Notes under the pieces: generated by a model | Told to the model about the DNA's origin: nothing | What the model saw: the letters and a program-made list of their open reading frames with translations, nothing else | Database searches by the model: none | Translations under genes and position numbers: made by a program | Assembly: GCA_002705575.1 (NCBI GenBank) | Contig: PAHI01000047.1 | Span: forward strand, 1 to 22,049 | Length of the DNA stretch: 22,049 nucleotides | Source: Fidelibacterota bacterium | GTDB taxonomy: Bacteria; Marinisomatota; Marinisomatia; SCGC-AAA003-L08; GCA-002719095 | Reading direction: 5' to 3' | Shown here: positions 8,238 through 16,730 of the stretch, in pieces | Layout of the letters: the number at the start of each line of letters is the position of its first letter | Position numbering within the stretch: the stretch's first letter is position 1

Positions 8238-10542
8238 TCTTAAAAAACATTTCTTCTCATACTTAGATTATCCTCGATTAACTCTTATAGTGTCATTACT
8301 TTTAGTGTTATTTATATCGACGGGAATCTATTGGATTAAAATTGATGATGATTTTGTGAAAATGTTTCCTGATAATATTCCTTCAAAAAAAGTATGGGAT
8401 GAAGTCCAAATGGATTTTGGATCTACTGAGTATATCACGGTAGCTTTTGGGTATAAAAATAACTCAATTTTAAATGATACTAGAGCTCATGATTTACTAC
8501 TTAAAGTATGCTATGACTTAGAATATAATCAATCAGATTTCAATCATTATAGTGCATCGCCATTAATTAATCGTATTATTTCAATCAATGAATATGACTT
8601 AATAGAAATTGATGGTAAACAAAAAAATGTTATTGGTGATTATAGTAAAAAATTATTGAATCGTTTCGTTAGTAAAAATAATGATTTTATTAGTTTTGTC
8701 ATCGTTCCAGAAAAAGATATTAATAATGCTATATTAGTAGAATATGTTAAAGATATTGTAAGTAAAAATATAAAAGGATATGAGATTCACTATGCTGGGC
8801 AGCCATATTTAACGGGAGAAGTTCCAGGAGTTATTAAGCAGGATGTTAGAGCTTTGATGATTGCAGGTTTTTTAATTATGCTTATTGTTTTGATATTAAA
8901 TCTGAAAAGTTTTTATATAGTATTTTCTATTGTTGTAATTATTTTTAGCTCTTTGTTTGGAATGATAGGTTTTATGGGATGGATGTACATGTTGACAGGT
9001 TATGATATGTTTAATTTTACAATATTAAGTACATCTATGCCTATTATTTTGCTTACAATAGCAAACTCTGATGGAGTTCATATTGCATCAAGATTTAGAA
9101 GAGATTTAATAAAGCAGAAAGATTCAAAAAATGCAATAAGTGAAACTTTATCAAAGTTGAAAAAGCCAATATTTTTAACTTCAATTACTACATCGATCGC
9201 TTTTCTATCTATGATATTTTCTCCTATACCTCATATGGCTGGGTATGGCATTGTGATTGCTTTTGGAATACTAATTGCTTGGGTGTTATCTGTTACGCTT
9301 TTACCATCTCTTTTAATAATCAAGAAATGGGATTTAAAATCTAGCTTTGTAGAAGATACCCTAATTGAGAAATTAATGAAAGTTATAAGCAATATAGTTT
9401 TCAGGTATCCTAAGAGAACTTTATTTGTAGGTTTTTTTATTGTTGGAGTTTCGTTAATAGGAATATTTTTTGTAAAAGTTGAAGTTAATGTTATTAAATT
9501 TTTTAAAAATGGAACATCTATAAGAAAAAGTACAGATTTTATAGATAATAATATGTCTGGAAGTATGAGCTTTGTAGTTAAAATAGATGGAGATTTTAAG
9601 AACACTCAGAATCTTAGAGACTTAGATACTTTGAAGACATATATAGAAAAAGAGTTTAATGACGTTAATCTATCAATGTCCTATTCAGATATTGTCAAAG
9701 AAATTAATGAGCAAAATGCTTTATTTTGGGGAGTAGATAATTCTGATCAATATTACAGAATTCCTGAAGATTCATTAGTTTTAGAAGAGGTTCTTAGATT
9801 TCCTGTTGAGTTTGGAGGATTAGATGAATCTGATATTAATTCCAAAATATATAATATTATAGATACGCTATCTTATAATAAAGGGCTTATTGTATCAACT
9901 ATGAAAACTATATCAACTCAAAAAGCAACTAGTATATCTAATAAAGTTAATGAAAGAATAGATGATATGATGATTGATGGAAATTTAAAATTTTCAGTTA
10001 CAGGTCTTCTAGTATTTTTAAAGGATTTTGTTTCTATGGTAGTACAATCATCTATAACAAGTATTGCTGTATCTTTATTTATTATTTCAATTATTTCAGT
10101 AATTTTCTTTAAAAAAATATATTGGATGCTTTTATCAGTTGTACCTCTTGTTTCCGCTATTATATTAAATTTTGGTTTTATGGGAATTTTAGGTGTTGAA
10201 TTAAGTCATTTAACAGCTCTTTTAACTTCAGTAATTATAGGTGTCGGTGTAGACTTCGCTATTCATTATATTTCGTTCTACAGAAAAAAATATCAAGAGA
10301 TTTGCAAAAAAAATCAAAGTAATTTAATTAATGTGAATTTGTTAACTTCTAAAGAAGTAGGCTATCCTATACTTTTAGATGTGTTTTCGAATATGGGATT
10401 TATTGCATTGATTTTTTCAGCTATTATTCCAATTAATTATATGGGAGGATTGATGGTGTTTGCGATGTTTTCAACCTCATTTGGAACGTTAACAATAATG
10501 TCTGCTTTAATAGAAATAACTAAAGATAGATTTAATTATTAA
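8230..10542 (+). CDS. MMPL/RND-superfamily exporter (COG1033 type)
   Basis: This 770-residue inner-membrane protein has the duplicated RND plan. TM1 (about 17-35) is followed by a periplasmic loop (40-205) and TMs 2-6 (207-363); TM7 (395-415) is followed by a second loop (416-600) and TMs 8-12 (606-758). TM4 carries ANSDGVHIASRFRR (278-291) and TM10 carries GVGVDFAIHYISFYRKK (671-687), the charged relay motifs of MMPL-type proton-driven exporters. Start is GTG, 8 bp inside the end of the C25 gene, suggesting translational coupling. Family members move lipids, hopanoids, sterols or other hydrophobic compounds to the periplasm or outer membrane. The LolA-like protein (18839), START protein (13301) and beta-barrel (13915) nearby suggest a lipid substrate (inference). 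No CusA/AcrB-type features are seen. Confidence 0.88.
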   Translation: MNSLKKHFFSYLDYPRLTLIVSLLLVLFISTGIYWIKIDDDFVKMFPDNIPSKKVWDEVQMDFGSTEYITVAFGYKNNSILNDTRAHDLLLKVCYDLEYNQSDFNHYSASPLINRIISINEYDLIEIDGKQKNVIGDYSKKLLNRFVSKNNDFISFVIVPEKDINNAILVEYVKDIVSKNIKGYEIHYAGQPYLTGEVPGVIKQDVRALMIAGFLIMLIVLILNLKSFYIVFSIVVIIFSSLFGMIGFMGWMYMLTGYDMFNFTILSTSMPIILLTIANSDGVHIASRFRRDLIKQKDSKNAISETLSKLKKPIFLTSITTSIAFLSMIFSPIPHMAGYGIVIAFGILIAWVLSVTLLPSLLIIKKWDLKSSFVEDTLIEKLMKVISNIVFRYPKRTLFVGFFIVGVSLIGIFFVKVEVNVIKFFKNGTSIRKSTDFIDNNMSGSMSFVVKIDGDFKNTQNLRDLDTLKTYIEKEFNDVNLSMSYSDIVKEINEQNALFWGVDNSDQYYRIPEDSLVLEEVLRFPVEFGGLDESDINSKIYNIIDTLSYNKGLIVSTMKTISTQKATSISNKVNERIDDMMIDGNLKFSVTGLLVFLKDFVSMVVQSSITSIAVSLFIISIISVIFFKKIYWMLLSVVPLVSAIILNFGFMGILGVELSHLTALLTSVIIGVGVDFAIHYISFYRKKYQEICKKNQSNLINVNLLTSKEVGYPILLDVFSNMGFIALIFSAIIPINYMGGLMVFAMFSTSFGTLTIMSALIEITKDRFNY

Positions 10543-12058
10543 ATAGTATGATATTTACAATTAATATGATATCTTGAACATTGATATTACCATCATCATT
10601 CATATCAGCTAAAGAGTTGTATTGAGTAAGACCTAGAATGACATTCACAACTAAAATAATATCTGCAACATTAATGTTACCATCATCGTTCAAATCACCT
10701 AAAATTCCAGCCTCACCTTCAAAATAATCAGGGCTATATTTTTGAGCTCTAGCAATCATAGCATTTTGAGCATTAATACGATATAAATAATCTTGATTTG
10801 CTGAATTTTGAATAAAATTTCCATCTTCGTCTGTCTCATATATAGTAGCGCTATCACAGTCGCTTATTAAGGTGTTTCCATTAGGTAATCTAAATGCTCC
10901 ACCTTGCATTGAAGAGGTGAAGTTAGGATTTTGACCCGTAGCAGTGACAATCCATTCATAGTCATTTGGTCCCCAGGGCTCTCCATCTTCAATATAGTAA
11001 TTACCATCATCCATAAGAGGTGGGATAAATTCTACTACAGCTGCTCTGCTAGGGTTTGTTGGAAGTTGATTAACATAGCAAATTAGATTTCCTCCACCAT
11101 TTTCAATATTTTTATCAATCCAATTAATTGAATGTTGGTCTCCTAAAAGATGATTCGATTCATTCCCTCGGCCATAATTTTCAGGCTTACCCCATCTATA
11201 AAGAAAGTCACCACCTTTATTAGAATTTCCACCGCTATGGCTGGCAGCTTCTTCAGTAGTTGTACTATGGTCTATAATATAAATCTCATCCATGAAACGT
11301 GAAGAAAGAATGATTTGATCTAAATCTTCATTGTAATCAATAGCATTAATATGCATCCAGTCAGAACCACCACCAAATCCACCACCAATAGTATTAATGT
11401 TAGGATTCATTAATTCAGGGTGATCTGAAATATTTTCTGCATAGTTATCTAAACTAGGATTAACATTTTGAACTAAATGGTCTTTAATATACCATTCCCA
11501 TACAATTTCTGTTTGTCCCGTTTCTAGATTAGGTTTTAATTCAAGTATTGCAGTACTCCAAACAATACCATTTTGTATAGTACTGAAGCCAAAATTAGAC
11601 CATTCAGATTGATAGAGCTCTTCCCAAGCAATTACTAATATATTGCCATTAGGTAATGGTTCAATGTCATGATGATGTTGGAATCTATTATTATTAGTTA
11701 TTTCATTTAGTCTGCCAGCAATTACATAATTCCAAAGCAATGTTCCATTCCAGTCGTATATAGAAATTTGTCCACCTACACCTCCGGAATCCATTACGGT
11801 TTGATTTGACCTAGAAGGATAGTATAAAAGGGAATTTTCTAAACCAGGTTGGTCTGTTCTAAATAAATATGGCATACTTGCTGGACCAGAGCTATGTGAC
11901 CAACTTTTGATTATATCTAAACCATCGCCACTTCTCAAATAGGTGGTTGAACCAGAGACTCCTTGGCCACCACCTCCACCTGGAGTATAAATAAGGTATC
12001 CATCATAGTATTCTTGAGTAAAAATTAAAGTAAATAAAAAAATAGCATATAAAATCAT
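10532..12058 (-). CDS. Secreted aryl-sulfate sulfotransferase (ASST)-like protein with dockerin tail
   Basis: A signal peptide (MILYAIFLFTLIFTQ) is followed by a glycine-rich stretch (GGGGGQGVSG, 27-36) and an ASST beta-propeller domain (about 45-445). Candidate active-site residues are HHHD (128-131) before LPNGN, His236 in DWMHINAID, Arg254 in LSSRF and His309 in GDQHSINW. The 18-residue His236-Arg254 spacing equals that of His356-Arg374 in the characterised E. coli ASST. These enzymes transfer sulfuryl groups from aryl sulfate esters to phenolic acceptors without PAPS, through a sulfohistidine. A canonical dockerin-like pair (GDLNDDGNINVAD, ADMNDDGNINVQD) ends the protein (453-508). The start is supported by TGGAG at 12066-12070 with a 7-nt spacer. 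It converges on the MMPL gene with an 11-bp overlap of coding ends. Whether it is a true sulfotransferase is likely, not certain. Confidence 0.82.
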   Translation of the reverse strand: MILYAIFLFTLIFTQEYYDGYLIYTPGGGGGQGVSGSTTYLRSGDGLDIIKSWSHSSGPASMPYLFRTDQPGLENSLLYYPSRSNQTVMDSGGVGGQISIYDWNGTLLWNYVIAGRLNEITNNNRFQHHHDIEPLPNGNILVIAWEELYQSEWSNFGFSTIQNGIVWSTAILELKPNLETGQTEIVWEWYIKDHLVQNVNPSLDNYAENISDHPELMNPNINTIGGGFGGGSDWMHINAIDYNEDLDQIILSSRFMDEIYIIDHSTTTEEAASHSGGNSNKGGDFLYRWGKPENYGRGNESNHLLGDQHSINWIDKNIENGGGNLICYVNQLPTNPSRAAVVEFIPPLMDDGNYYIEDGEPWGPNDYEWIVTATGQNPNFTSSMQGGAFRLPNGNTLISDCDSATIYETDEDGNFIQNSANQDYLYRINAQNAMIARAQKYSPDYFEGEAGILGDLNDDGNINVADIILVVNVILGLTQYNSLADMNDDGNINVQDIILIVNIILFNN

Positions 12059-12198
12059 ATAAGAACTCCAGTATTTGTTGAATGCTCAGTATCAAGAAGT
12101 TATAATATAGTTTGTTAATTTAGAAAGGTTTTAAATGTAATGACTTGTTACAATATAATTTCTATTAAACTAACTTAAATAATCATAATATTAAACTT
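12059..12198. promoter_or_regulatory. Divergent intergenic region with candidate promoters
   Basis: These 140 bp separate the minus-strand ASST gene from the plus-strand sulfotransferase gene, so promoters for both must start here or nearby. On the plus strand a TATAAT at 12154-12159 lies about 40 bp before the ATG at 12199, with only a poor -35 match upstream (TTAAAT at 12131-12136). A second TATAAT is at 12101-12106. In such AT-rich DNA these matches are weak evidence. No clear operator palindrome is seen. Confidence 0.35.
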
Positions 12199-13299
12199 AT
12201 GAAAAATACTGTTTCAAAGTTAAAAAGAGTTAAAACAGCATATCTTATAATTGGTAAGAATTTTGGTCAATGGATTTCTCCTATTGCTACTGGCCTATTA
12301 ATTGCATTATTAAGGTTTTTCGTTTCAATTTTTATGATTTTAGATTGGGTTTTTTATAAATCATTAAGAAAAAGAAAAATTGAATCACCTATACTTGTCG
12401 TTGGAAATCCAAGATCTGGAACCACTTTTTTACATAGATATTTAGTTGATCATTCTTTTGGTACGGGTACAAAACTATATCAGATGCTGTATCCTTCTGT
12501 AATACTTCAGAAGCTAATTAAGCCTTTTTTGCCAATGCTTGAGATAATTAGTCCTACTAGACACCATAGTACTGCAGCTCATAAAACGAGTTTAGATTCT
12601 GTAGAGACTGATGATGCCTCTTTAATGTTTAGGTTTTTGGATGGATTTTTTCTGTATGGTTTTATTTTGTCATGGGCAGATGAAGATTTGTTTGATTGGA
12701 TTGATCCTAAGAAACGAGATACATCAAGCAGGGATTATAAGTGGTTGGAATCAATGTGGCTTAGAGCTCAAATTTCAGGAGGATCAAATAGGACTGTTGC
12801 AAAATTATTTTCAATTAGTGCAAATGTTCCAAAATTTTTAGAGCGCTTTCCAGATGCAAAGCTTTTATATATGATAAGAGATCCTTTGAGCGTTATCCCA
12901 TCTGGCTTAAGCTTGGTTACTGGAGTGCTTGATAAGCGCTTTGGTTTTTGGAGTCTTCCTGAAAATAAAAGACGTCATTATATTGAGCGTTTATATAAAG
13001 CTCTTATTGAGCTTCAAATTCGTTTCCATGATGATTGGGTTAATAATAGAATAGATAAAAGTAAGGTTATGATAGTTAGATTTGATAGGATGATGTCAGA
13101 CTTTGATGGTCTTATGAAAGAGATTATATTATTTACTAATCATGAAACTTCAGATAAATTAGAGGAAGATATTTTAAGAGTTGCAGAAAAACAAAGAAAT
13201 TATAAAAGTAAGCACAAATATAATTTAGAAAAATTTGGTATTACTAAAGAACGAATAGTTGAAGATTGTAAAAATATTTATAAAACCTTTTTAAATTGA
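12199..13299 (+). CDS. Membrane-anchored PAPS-dependent sulfotransferase
   Basis: The 366-residue protein has the PAPS-binding signatures of the Sulfotransferase_3-type family. The 5'-phosphosulfate loop is VVGNPRSGTTFLHRYL (67-82), the 3'-phosphate loop is MIRDPLSVIPSG (225-236), and the family-typical C-terminal segment is SKHKYNLEKFGI (337-348). It should transfer sulfate from PAPS to a hydroxyl on a lipid, sugar or small molecule. A hydrophobic segment (about 28-53) followed by basic KSLRKRK suggests an N-terminal membrane anchor with the catalytic domain in the cytoplasm, which suits a membrane-associated acceptor. It is the first gene of a three-gene set with a START protein and an outer-membrane barrel. 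The PAPS synthesis and PAP removal genes are in the same window (19548-21997). The start lacks a clear ribosome-binding site. The acceptor is unknown. Confidence 0.87.
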   Translation: MKNTVSKLKRVKTAYLIIGKNFGQWISPIATGLLIALLRFFVSIFMILDWVFYKSLRKRKIESPILVVGNPRSGTTFLHRYLVDHSFGTGTKLYQMLYPSVILQKLIKPFLPMLEIISPTRHHSTAAHKTSLDSVETDDASLMFRFLDGFFLYGFILSWADEDLFDWIDPKKRDTSSRDYKWLESMWLRAQISGGSNRTVAKLFSISANVPKFLERFPDAKLLYMIRDPLSVIPSGLSLVTGVLDKRFGFWSLPENKRRHYIERLYKALIELQIRFHDDWVNNRIDKSKVMIVRFDRMMSDFDGLMKEIILFTNHETSDKLEEDILRVAEKQRNYKSKHKYNLEKFGITKERIVEDCKNIYKTFLN

Positions 13300-13300
13300 A

Positions 13301-13912
13301 ATGGTTAAGATATTTAAAGGTTTAATAATATTTTTATCATTAATAATAGCAAATCCTTTATTAGATATGCTACCTCCAGACAATTATGATTCATGGAAAG
13401 TACTGGATAAAAATGAAATTAAAATTGAATATACGGATGATTTTGACATTCCTTGGTGTAGAGCAACAACAGTATTCCCCTTTTCATTAGAAGAAATTTA
13501 TTTTACCCTTAAAGATTTACCTAATTATAAAAATATTTTTGGTAGAGTTACTCAATCTGACCTTTTGGATTTAAATATTGTCTATATACGATTAGATATG
13601 CCATATTTTTTATATGATAGAGATTATACTGTTAAATATATAGAAGAGGAAAGAGATGGGAGTGTATTTTTTAAGTTTCATTCCGTAGTTCATCCTAGTG
13701 CTTCAAAATATTATGGTGCAGTTAATCTGCCTCGTGCTTCAGGTCAATGGATATTAACATCTTTATCTGAAAATACTTGTAAGGTTACTTATATATGGAA
13801 TGGAGAGCTTTTAGGCAGCTTTCCAAGTATGAGTTTACATACTGCTTGGCAGGAGCAGGGAAGTGAGGTTTTGGGCTGGCTCAGTAATTACATAAACGAA
13901 AAGGGAGATTGA
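13301..13912 (+). CDS. Exported START-like (SRPBCC fold) lipid-binding protein
   Basis: This 203-residue protein begins with a signal peptide or membrane anchor (MVKIFKGLIIFLSLIIANPL). A START-like domain follows (about 28-200), with the family's succession WKVLDKNEIKIEY, RATTVFPFSLEEIYFTLKDL (54-73), MPYFLYDRDYTV (100-111), ASGQWILTSLSENTCKVTY and a C-terminal helix. START domains hold lipids or sterols in a hydrophobic groove, so it is a candidate periplasmic carrier or sensor. It starts 1 bp after the sulfotransferase stop and overlaps the next gene's region at its own stop, so the three genes are probably one operon. The ligand cannot be predicted. I see no lipobox cysteine. Confidence 0.78.
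   Translation: MVKIFKGLIIFLSLIIANPLLDMLPPDNYDSWKVLDKNEIKIEYTDDFDIPWCRATTVFPFSLEEIYFTLKDLPNYKNIFGRVTQSDLLDLNIVYIRLDMPYFLYDRDYTVKYIEEERDGSVFFKFHSVVHPSASKYYGAVNLPRASGQWILTSLSENTCKVTYIWNGELLGSFPSMSLHTAWQEQGSEVLGWLSNYINEKGD
13902..13907 (+). promoter_or_regulatory. Ribosome-binding site that decides the beta-barrel start
   Basis: The purine run AAGGGAG ends about 7 nt before the TTG at 13915. An in-frame TTG at 13909 lies almost on top of this site and is too close to be used. The site therefore favours a start at 13915, giving the signal peptide MKKTIILLLSITISQ. Confidence 0.6.
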
Positions 13913-13914
13913 TT

Positions 13915-15288
13915 TTGAAAAAAACAATAATTTTGTTATTATCCATTACTATATCTCAAACCGAAGATTTCAATTACCATCTACATTTGTATTCAATTAA
14001 TAAACTATCTGATGGCGGAGTATTAAAGATTCCATTTAGATTAGCAGATATTGATTTTATTCATCAAAAAGATAATGTTTCTGTTAATTCAAGGGTTTCT
14101 TTTGAGTATAAGCCAAAGTTTTCTAATTTTTATTTAGAAAGTAATTCACCTGAAGAATTTTATATCGATTTACGAGAGTTGTATATGACATGGTATTCTG
14201 ATAATCTGGAATTTAGTGTAGGTAAGCAAATACATGTGTGGGGAAGTGTCGATCAAAACAGTCCTGTTGATAATGCTAGTCCTTATGATTATTATTATAT
14301 TTTTTCAATGGGAACTGAACAAAAAATGGGGTCTTTATCTGCTAGTATAAACTACTTTAAAGGTGATAACACATTTGGGTTAGTTTTTACACCTATACAC
14401 CATACCAATAGATTGCCTATAGGAAATGATGATTTTCCTATTGAACTTCCGGTCGTTGCACCTTCATATTCTATATTAAAGTTAGAAGATGAAGTTGAAT
14501 TAAGTGCTTATTATAAGCATTCATTTGATAGAGGTGATATTTCTTTATCGTATTTTAATGGAAATGATCGTGTGTATAATCTTGCTGGAGCCGTATGGTG
14601 GGATATAGCAAACGGTGCATTTGGTAAGGTTGATACGCTATTTACTCACCGAAAAACTGAAATTGCAGGATTAGGAGCTACAGTTGTTAGTGACAATATA
14701 TCTGTTCGTATGGATTATGGATATTTTCATACTTGGGATAATACATCAGAGCCAGTAAGTAATCGGCAAGATTTAGTTGATGCAGGGTATCAACAAACAG
14801 GTATAAATCATTTGTTTAAAGAAGATGCATATTATGATCAGGTTACTTTACAATTAGAGTTTGAGGCTTTTGATGTTAATTCAGTTTTAGGAGTTTTTAA
14901 TTATCATATTCATTCTTATAATTCAGATAATGATATTCCTAGTGTTGATACTCCAGGAGCTGAGTTAGAGTTTACAGATTCTAGAGAATATTTTTATCCA
15001 GGACTTGGTGCGCCTTTGGCGATTTTGACTGATAAGGCTTTTATGTATCAATTTCAAAAAGATGTAGGTAAAGAAAATGATCTGGTTCTAAATATGAAAG
15101 GAGTGAATGATTTAGAAAATGATGGGTATTTATATGAAGTAGGTTTTATTTACAATCTTAATGGCGATATTAAAATCCACTCATATATTAATAAAGTCTT
15201 TGGCGATAATACCCAAGATGATGAATATCGTTTTAATCAAATGGAAGATTTTTCTCATTTTAGACTAGAATTAGAATATTTTTTCTAA
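13915..15288 (+). CDS. Outer-membrane beta-barrel (porin-like, DUF1302-like) protein
   Basis: With the TTG at 13915 as start, the 457-residue product has a short signal peptide (MKKTIILLLSITISQTED). Alternating hydrophobic/polar strands follow throughout, and the C-terminus ends in phenylalanine (FRLELEYFF), a usual barrel assembly signal. The segment LRELYMTWYSDNLEFSVGKQ...HVWGSVDQNSPVDN resembles the DUF1302-type barrels that often sit with MMPL exporters; that assignment is by eye. It probably forms the outer-membrane part of an export or uptake route for a hydrophobic or sulfated compound. It is the last gene of the sulfotransferase-START-barrel set and overlaps or abuts the START gene's stop. 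A longer form from the TTG at 13909 is possible but poorly supported. No TonB box or plug is seen. Confidence 0.75.
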   Translation: MKKTIILLLSITISQTEDFNYHLHLYSINKLSDGGVLKIPFRLADIDFIHQKDNVSVNSRVSFEYKPKFSNFYLESNSPEEFYIDLRELYMTWYSDNLEFSVGKQIHVWGSVDQNSPVDNASPYDYYYIFSMGTEQKMGSLSASINYFKGDNTFGLVFTPIHHTNRLPIGNDDFPIELPVVAPSYSILKLEDEVELSAYYKHSFDRGDISLSYFNGNDRVYNLAGAVWWDIANGAFGKVDTLFTHRKTEIAGLGATVVSDNISVRMDYGYFHTWDNTSEPVSNRQDLVDAGYQQTGINHLFKEDAYYDQVTLQLEFEAFDVNSVLGVFNYHIHSYNSDNDIPSVDTPGAELEFTDSREYFYPGLGAPLAILTDKAFMYQFQKDVGKENDLVLNMKGVNDLENDGYLYEVGFIYNLNGDIKIHSYINKVFGDNTQDDEYRFNQMEDFSHFRLELEYFF

Positions 15289-15311
15289 ATGAATAATTTT
15301 ATTAAATAAAT

Positions 15312-15334
15312 CAAAACATTTTCACAATGTTTTG
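15312..15334. terminator. Hairpin between convergent operons, candidate terminator
   Basis: A perfect 9-bp inverted repeat, CAAAACATT / AATGTTTTG, encloses the loop TTCAC between the stop of the beta-barrel gene (15288) and the stop of the cupredoxin-LRR gene (15416). Both strands have U-rich sequence after the stem, but the runs are not immediately adjacent. The position suits a bidirectional terminator. The stem is AT-rich and weak. Confidence 0.45.
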
Positions 15335-15415
15335 GGTTAGTTGATTGTTACTTTTTTCCTTTAAATCTAGACTCAAATTCATTTTTTATAGAAAATCCGA
15401 TATCATAAAAAAAGT

Positions 15416-16720
15416 CTAATCGCTTAATATTATATTTATAATTAAAATGATGTCTCTAACATCAATTAATGTATCATTGTTAACATCTGATTGCAAATTA
15501 ATAGAAGGGTTTAAACTTGGTGCTCCAAAGATGTTGTTTGATAAGACAACTACATCTTGAATATTAATGTTATTATCAAAGTTGATGTCAGCAGTTGAAA
15601 AGTTAGAGCAATCTTGGTTTTTATAAATTATAAAAGCGTAATAAAAGCTATCTAAGGATACAGGGAAATGTTCACTAGCTTGAATGCATTCAGGAATACC
15701 ATCGCTATTGCATAGGTTGTTGCCCCCAACACCAAAGTATGGAAGAAAATCATTATCTGGAGCTGTTTCACTCCAGTTAATGTTTAGATTGCATACCTGA
15801 TCAGGAATAGCGCTTAATTCATTATCGAAAATCCAAAGGTAAGATAAATTAGATAGATTACCAATTGTGTCAGGAATATATGCTATTTCATTATATCCTA
15901 CATCAAGCCAAGATAAGCTGTTTAAATTTCCTATTGATTCAGGCAGAGAAGTCAAATTATTAAAGCTTAATACAAGATATTGCAAATTTGTTAACTGACC
16001 TATTGATTCAGGGAGCATTACAATTTGGTTGTCATCGAGATATAATTGTGTAGCTCCATCAATATTTCCAATTGAATTAGGTAGTGATGTTAAAGTTATA
16101 TATCCTCCAAGATCATTGTTTCCTACAGTTAGGACTCGAAGTCTTCCTTGTGACCATACTTGGCTACCTATTAAAACAGTATTGGTTGAAAGATTATTAG
16201 AGCTTATTATATCTTGTAAAGTAATTATATCTTGATCTAAAAAACAGTTGCTTTGATCGATTACAAATGTTGAGTATGGAATGTCTTGAGAGTCAATAAA
16301 GGTATAACCTTCATCACATGGGCTTATTGCTTCATTTACAACTATTGTGCCTACCTGGCCTAATGATGCATGACTTCCAATAGTACATTCATATTCGTAT
16401 GTGCCCGAAATTGTAAATGTATAACTACCAATTAATGCTGGGCCAGATACTGGGGCAAGATCAATCATTTCAGGTCCCGATGTTACTTCAACATCATGAA
16501 AACCAGATAGATTATTCCATTGTACACTTTCTCCAACATTTACGACTAAGTAATCCGGAGTATATGAGAAATTTTGGGCTTCAATAATATGGTCAGCATA
16601 TTGGCATGAATTATCATCAATTGTTGCAGAATTATCGTAATTTAATGCGAATAAATCAGTACAACCTTCATCGGACATTGAAAGTGATATTATAAATATT
16701 AAAATAATATATTTTTGCAT
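15416..16720 (-). CDS. Secreted cupredoxin - leucine-rich-repeat - dockerin protein
   Basis: A signal peptide (MQKYIILIFIISLSMS) is followed by a two-cysteine GCTDLFALNYDNSATIDDNSC motif (19-39) common in FCB secreted proteins. A plastocyanin-like domain (about 42-130) comes next, with candidate copper ligands His75 (GFHDVEV), Cys112 and His117 (YECTIGSH). The usual axial Met position appears to be Gln122 (LGQVGTI). Leucine-rich repeats follow (about 190-312; LPESIGQLTNLQYLVLSFNN and similar) and then a dockerin-like pair (377-434). The start is supported by AAGGA at 16727-16731, 6 nt upstream. It lies 10 bp after the T9SS-tailed ASST, as the last gene of the minus-strand operon. It may bind copper and a partner protein at the cell surface; electron transfer is possible but unproven. 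Confidence 0.8.
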   Translation of the reverse strand: MQKYIILIFIISLSMSDEGCTDLFALNYDNSATIDDNSCQYADHIIEAQNFSYTPDYLVVNVGESVQWNNLSGFHDVEVTSGPEMIDLAPVSGPALIGSYTFTISGTYEYECTIGSHASLGQVGTIVVNEAISPCDEGYTFIDSQDIPYSTFVIDQSNCFLDQDIITLQDIISSNNLSTNTVLIGSQVWSQGRLRVLTVGNNDLGGYITLTSLPNSIGNIDGATQLYLDDNQIVMLPESIGQLTNLQYLVLSFNNLTSLPESIGNLNSLSWLDVGYNEIAYIPDTIGNLSNLSYLWIFDNELSAIPDQVCNLNINWSETAPDNDFLPYFGVGGNNLCNSDGIPECIQASEHFPVSLDSFYYAFIIYKNQDCSNFSTADINFDNNINIQDVVVLSNNIFGAPSLNPSINLQSDVNNDTLIDVRDIILIINIILSD

Positions 16721-16730
16721 TTTAATTCCT

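Noticed and set aside
9231..9605. Antisense ORF of about 124 codons inside the MMPL gene
   Set aside because: It is fully contained opposite a well-supported membrane protein, and its composition is explained by the complement of hydrophobic codons. No homology is recognisable.
15311..15382. Small minus-strand ORF (about 23 codons, MNLSLDLKEKSNN...) between the convergent operons
   Set aside because: It is very short, has no ribosome-binding site, and overlaps the candidate terminator hairpin. A second frame here (FFYDIGFSIKNEFESRFKGKK-like) looks protein-like but has no start after an upstream stop, so it is at most a decayed remnant.
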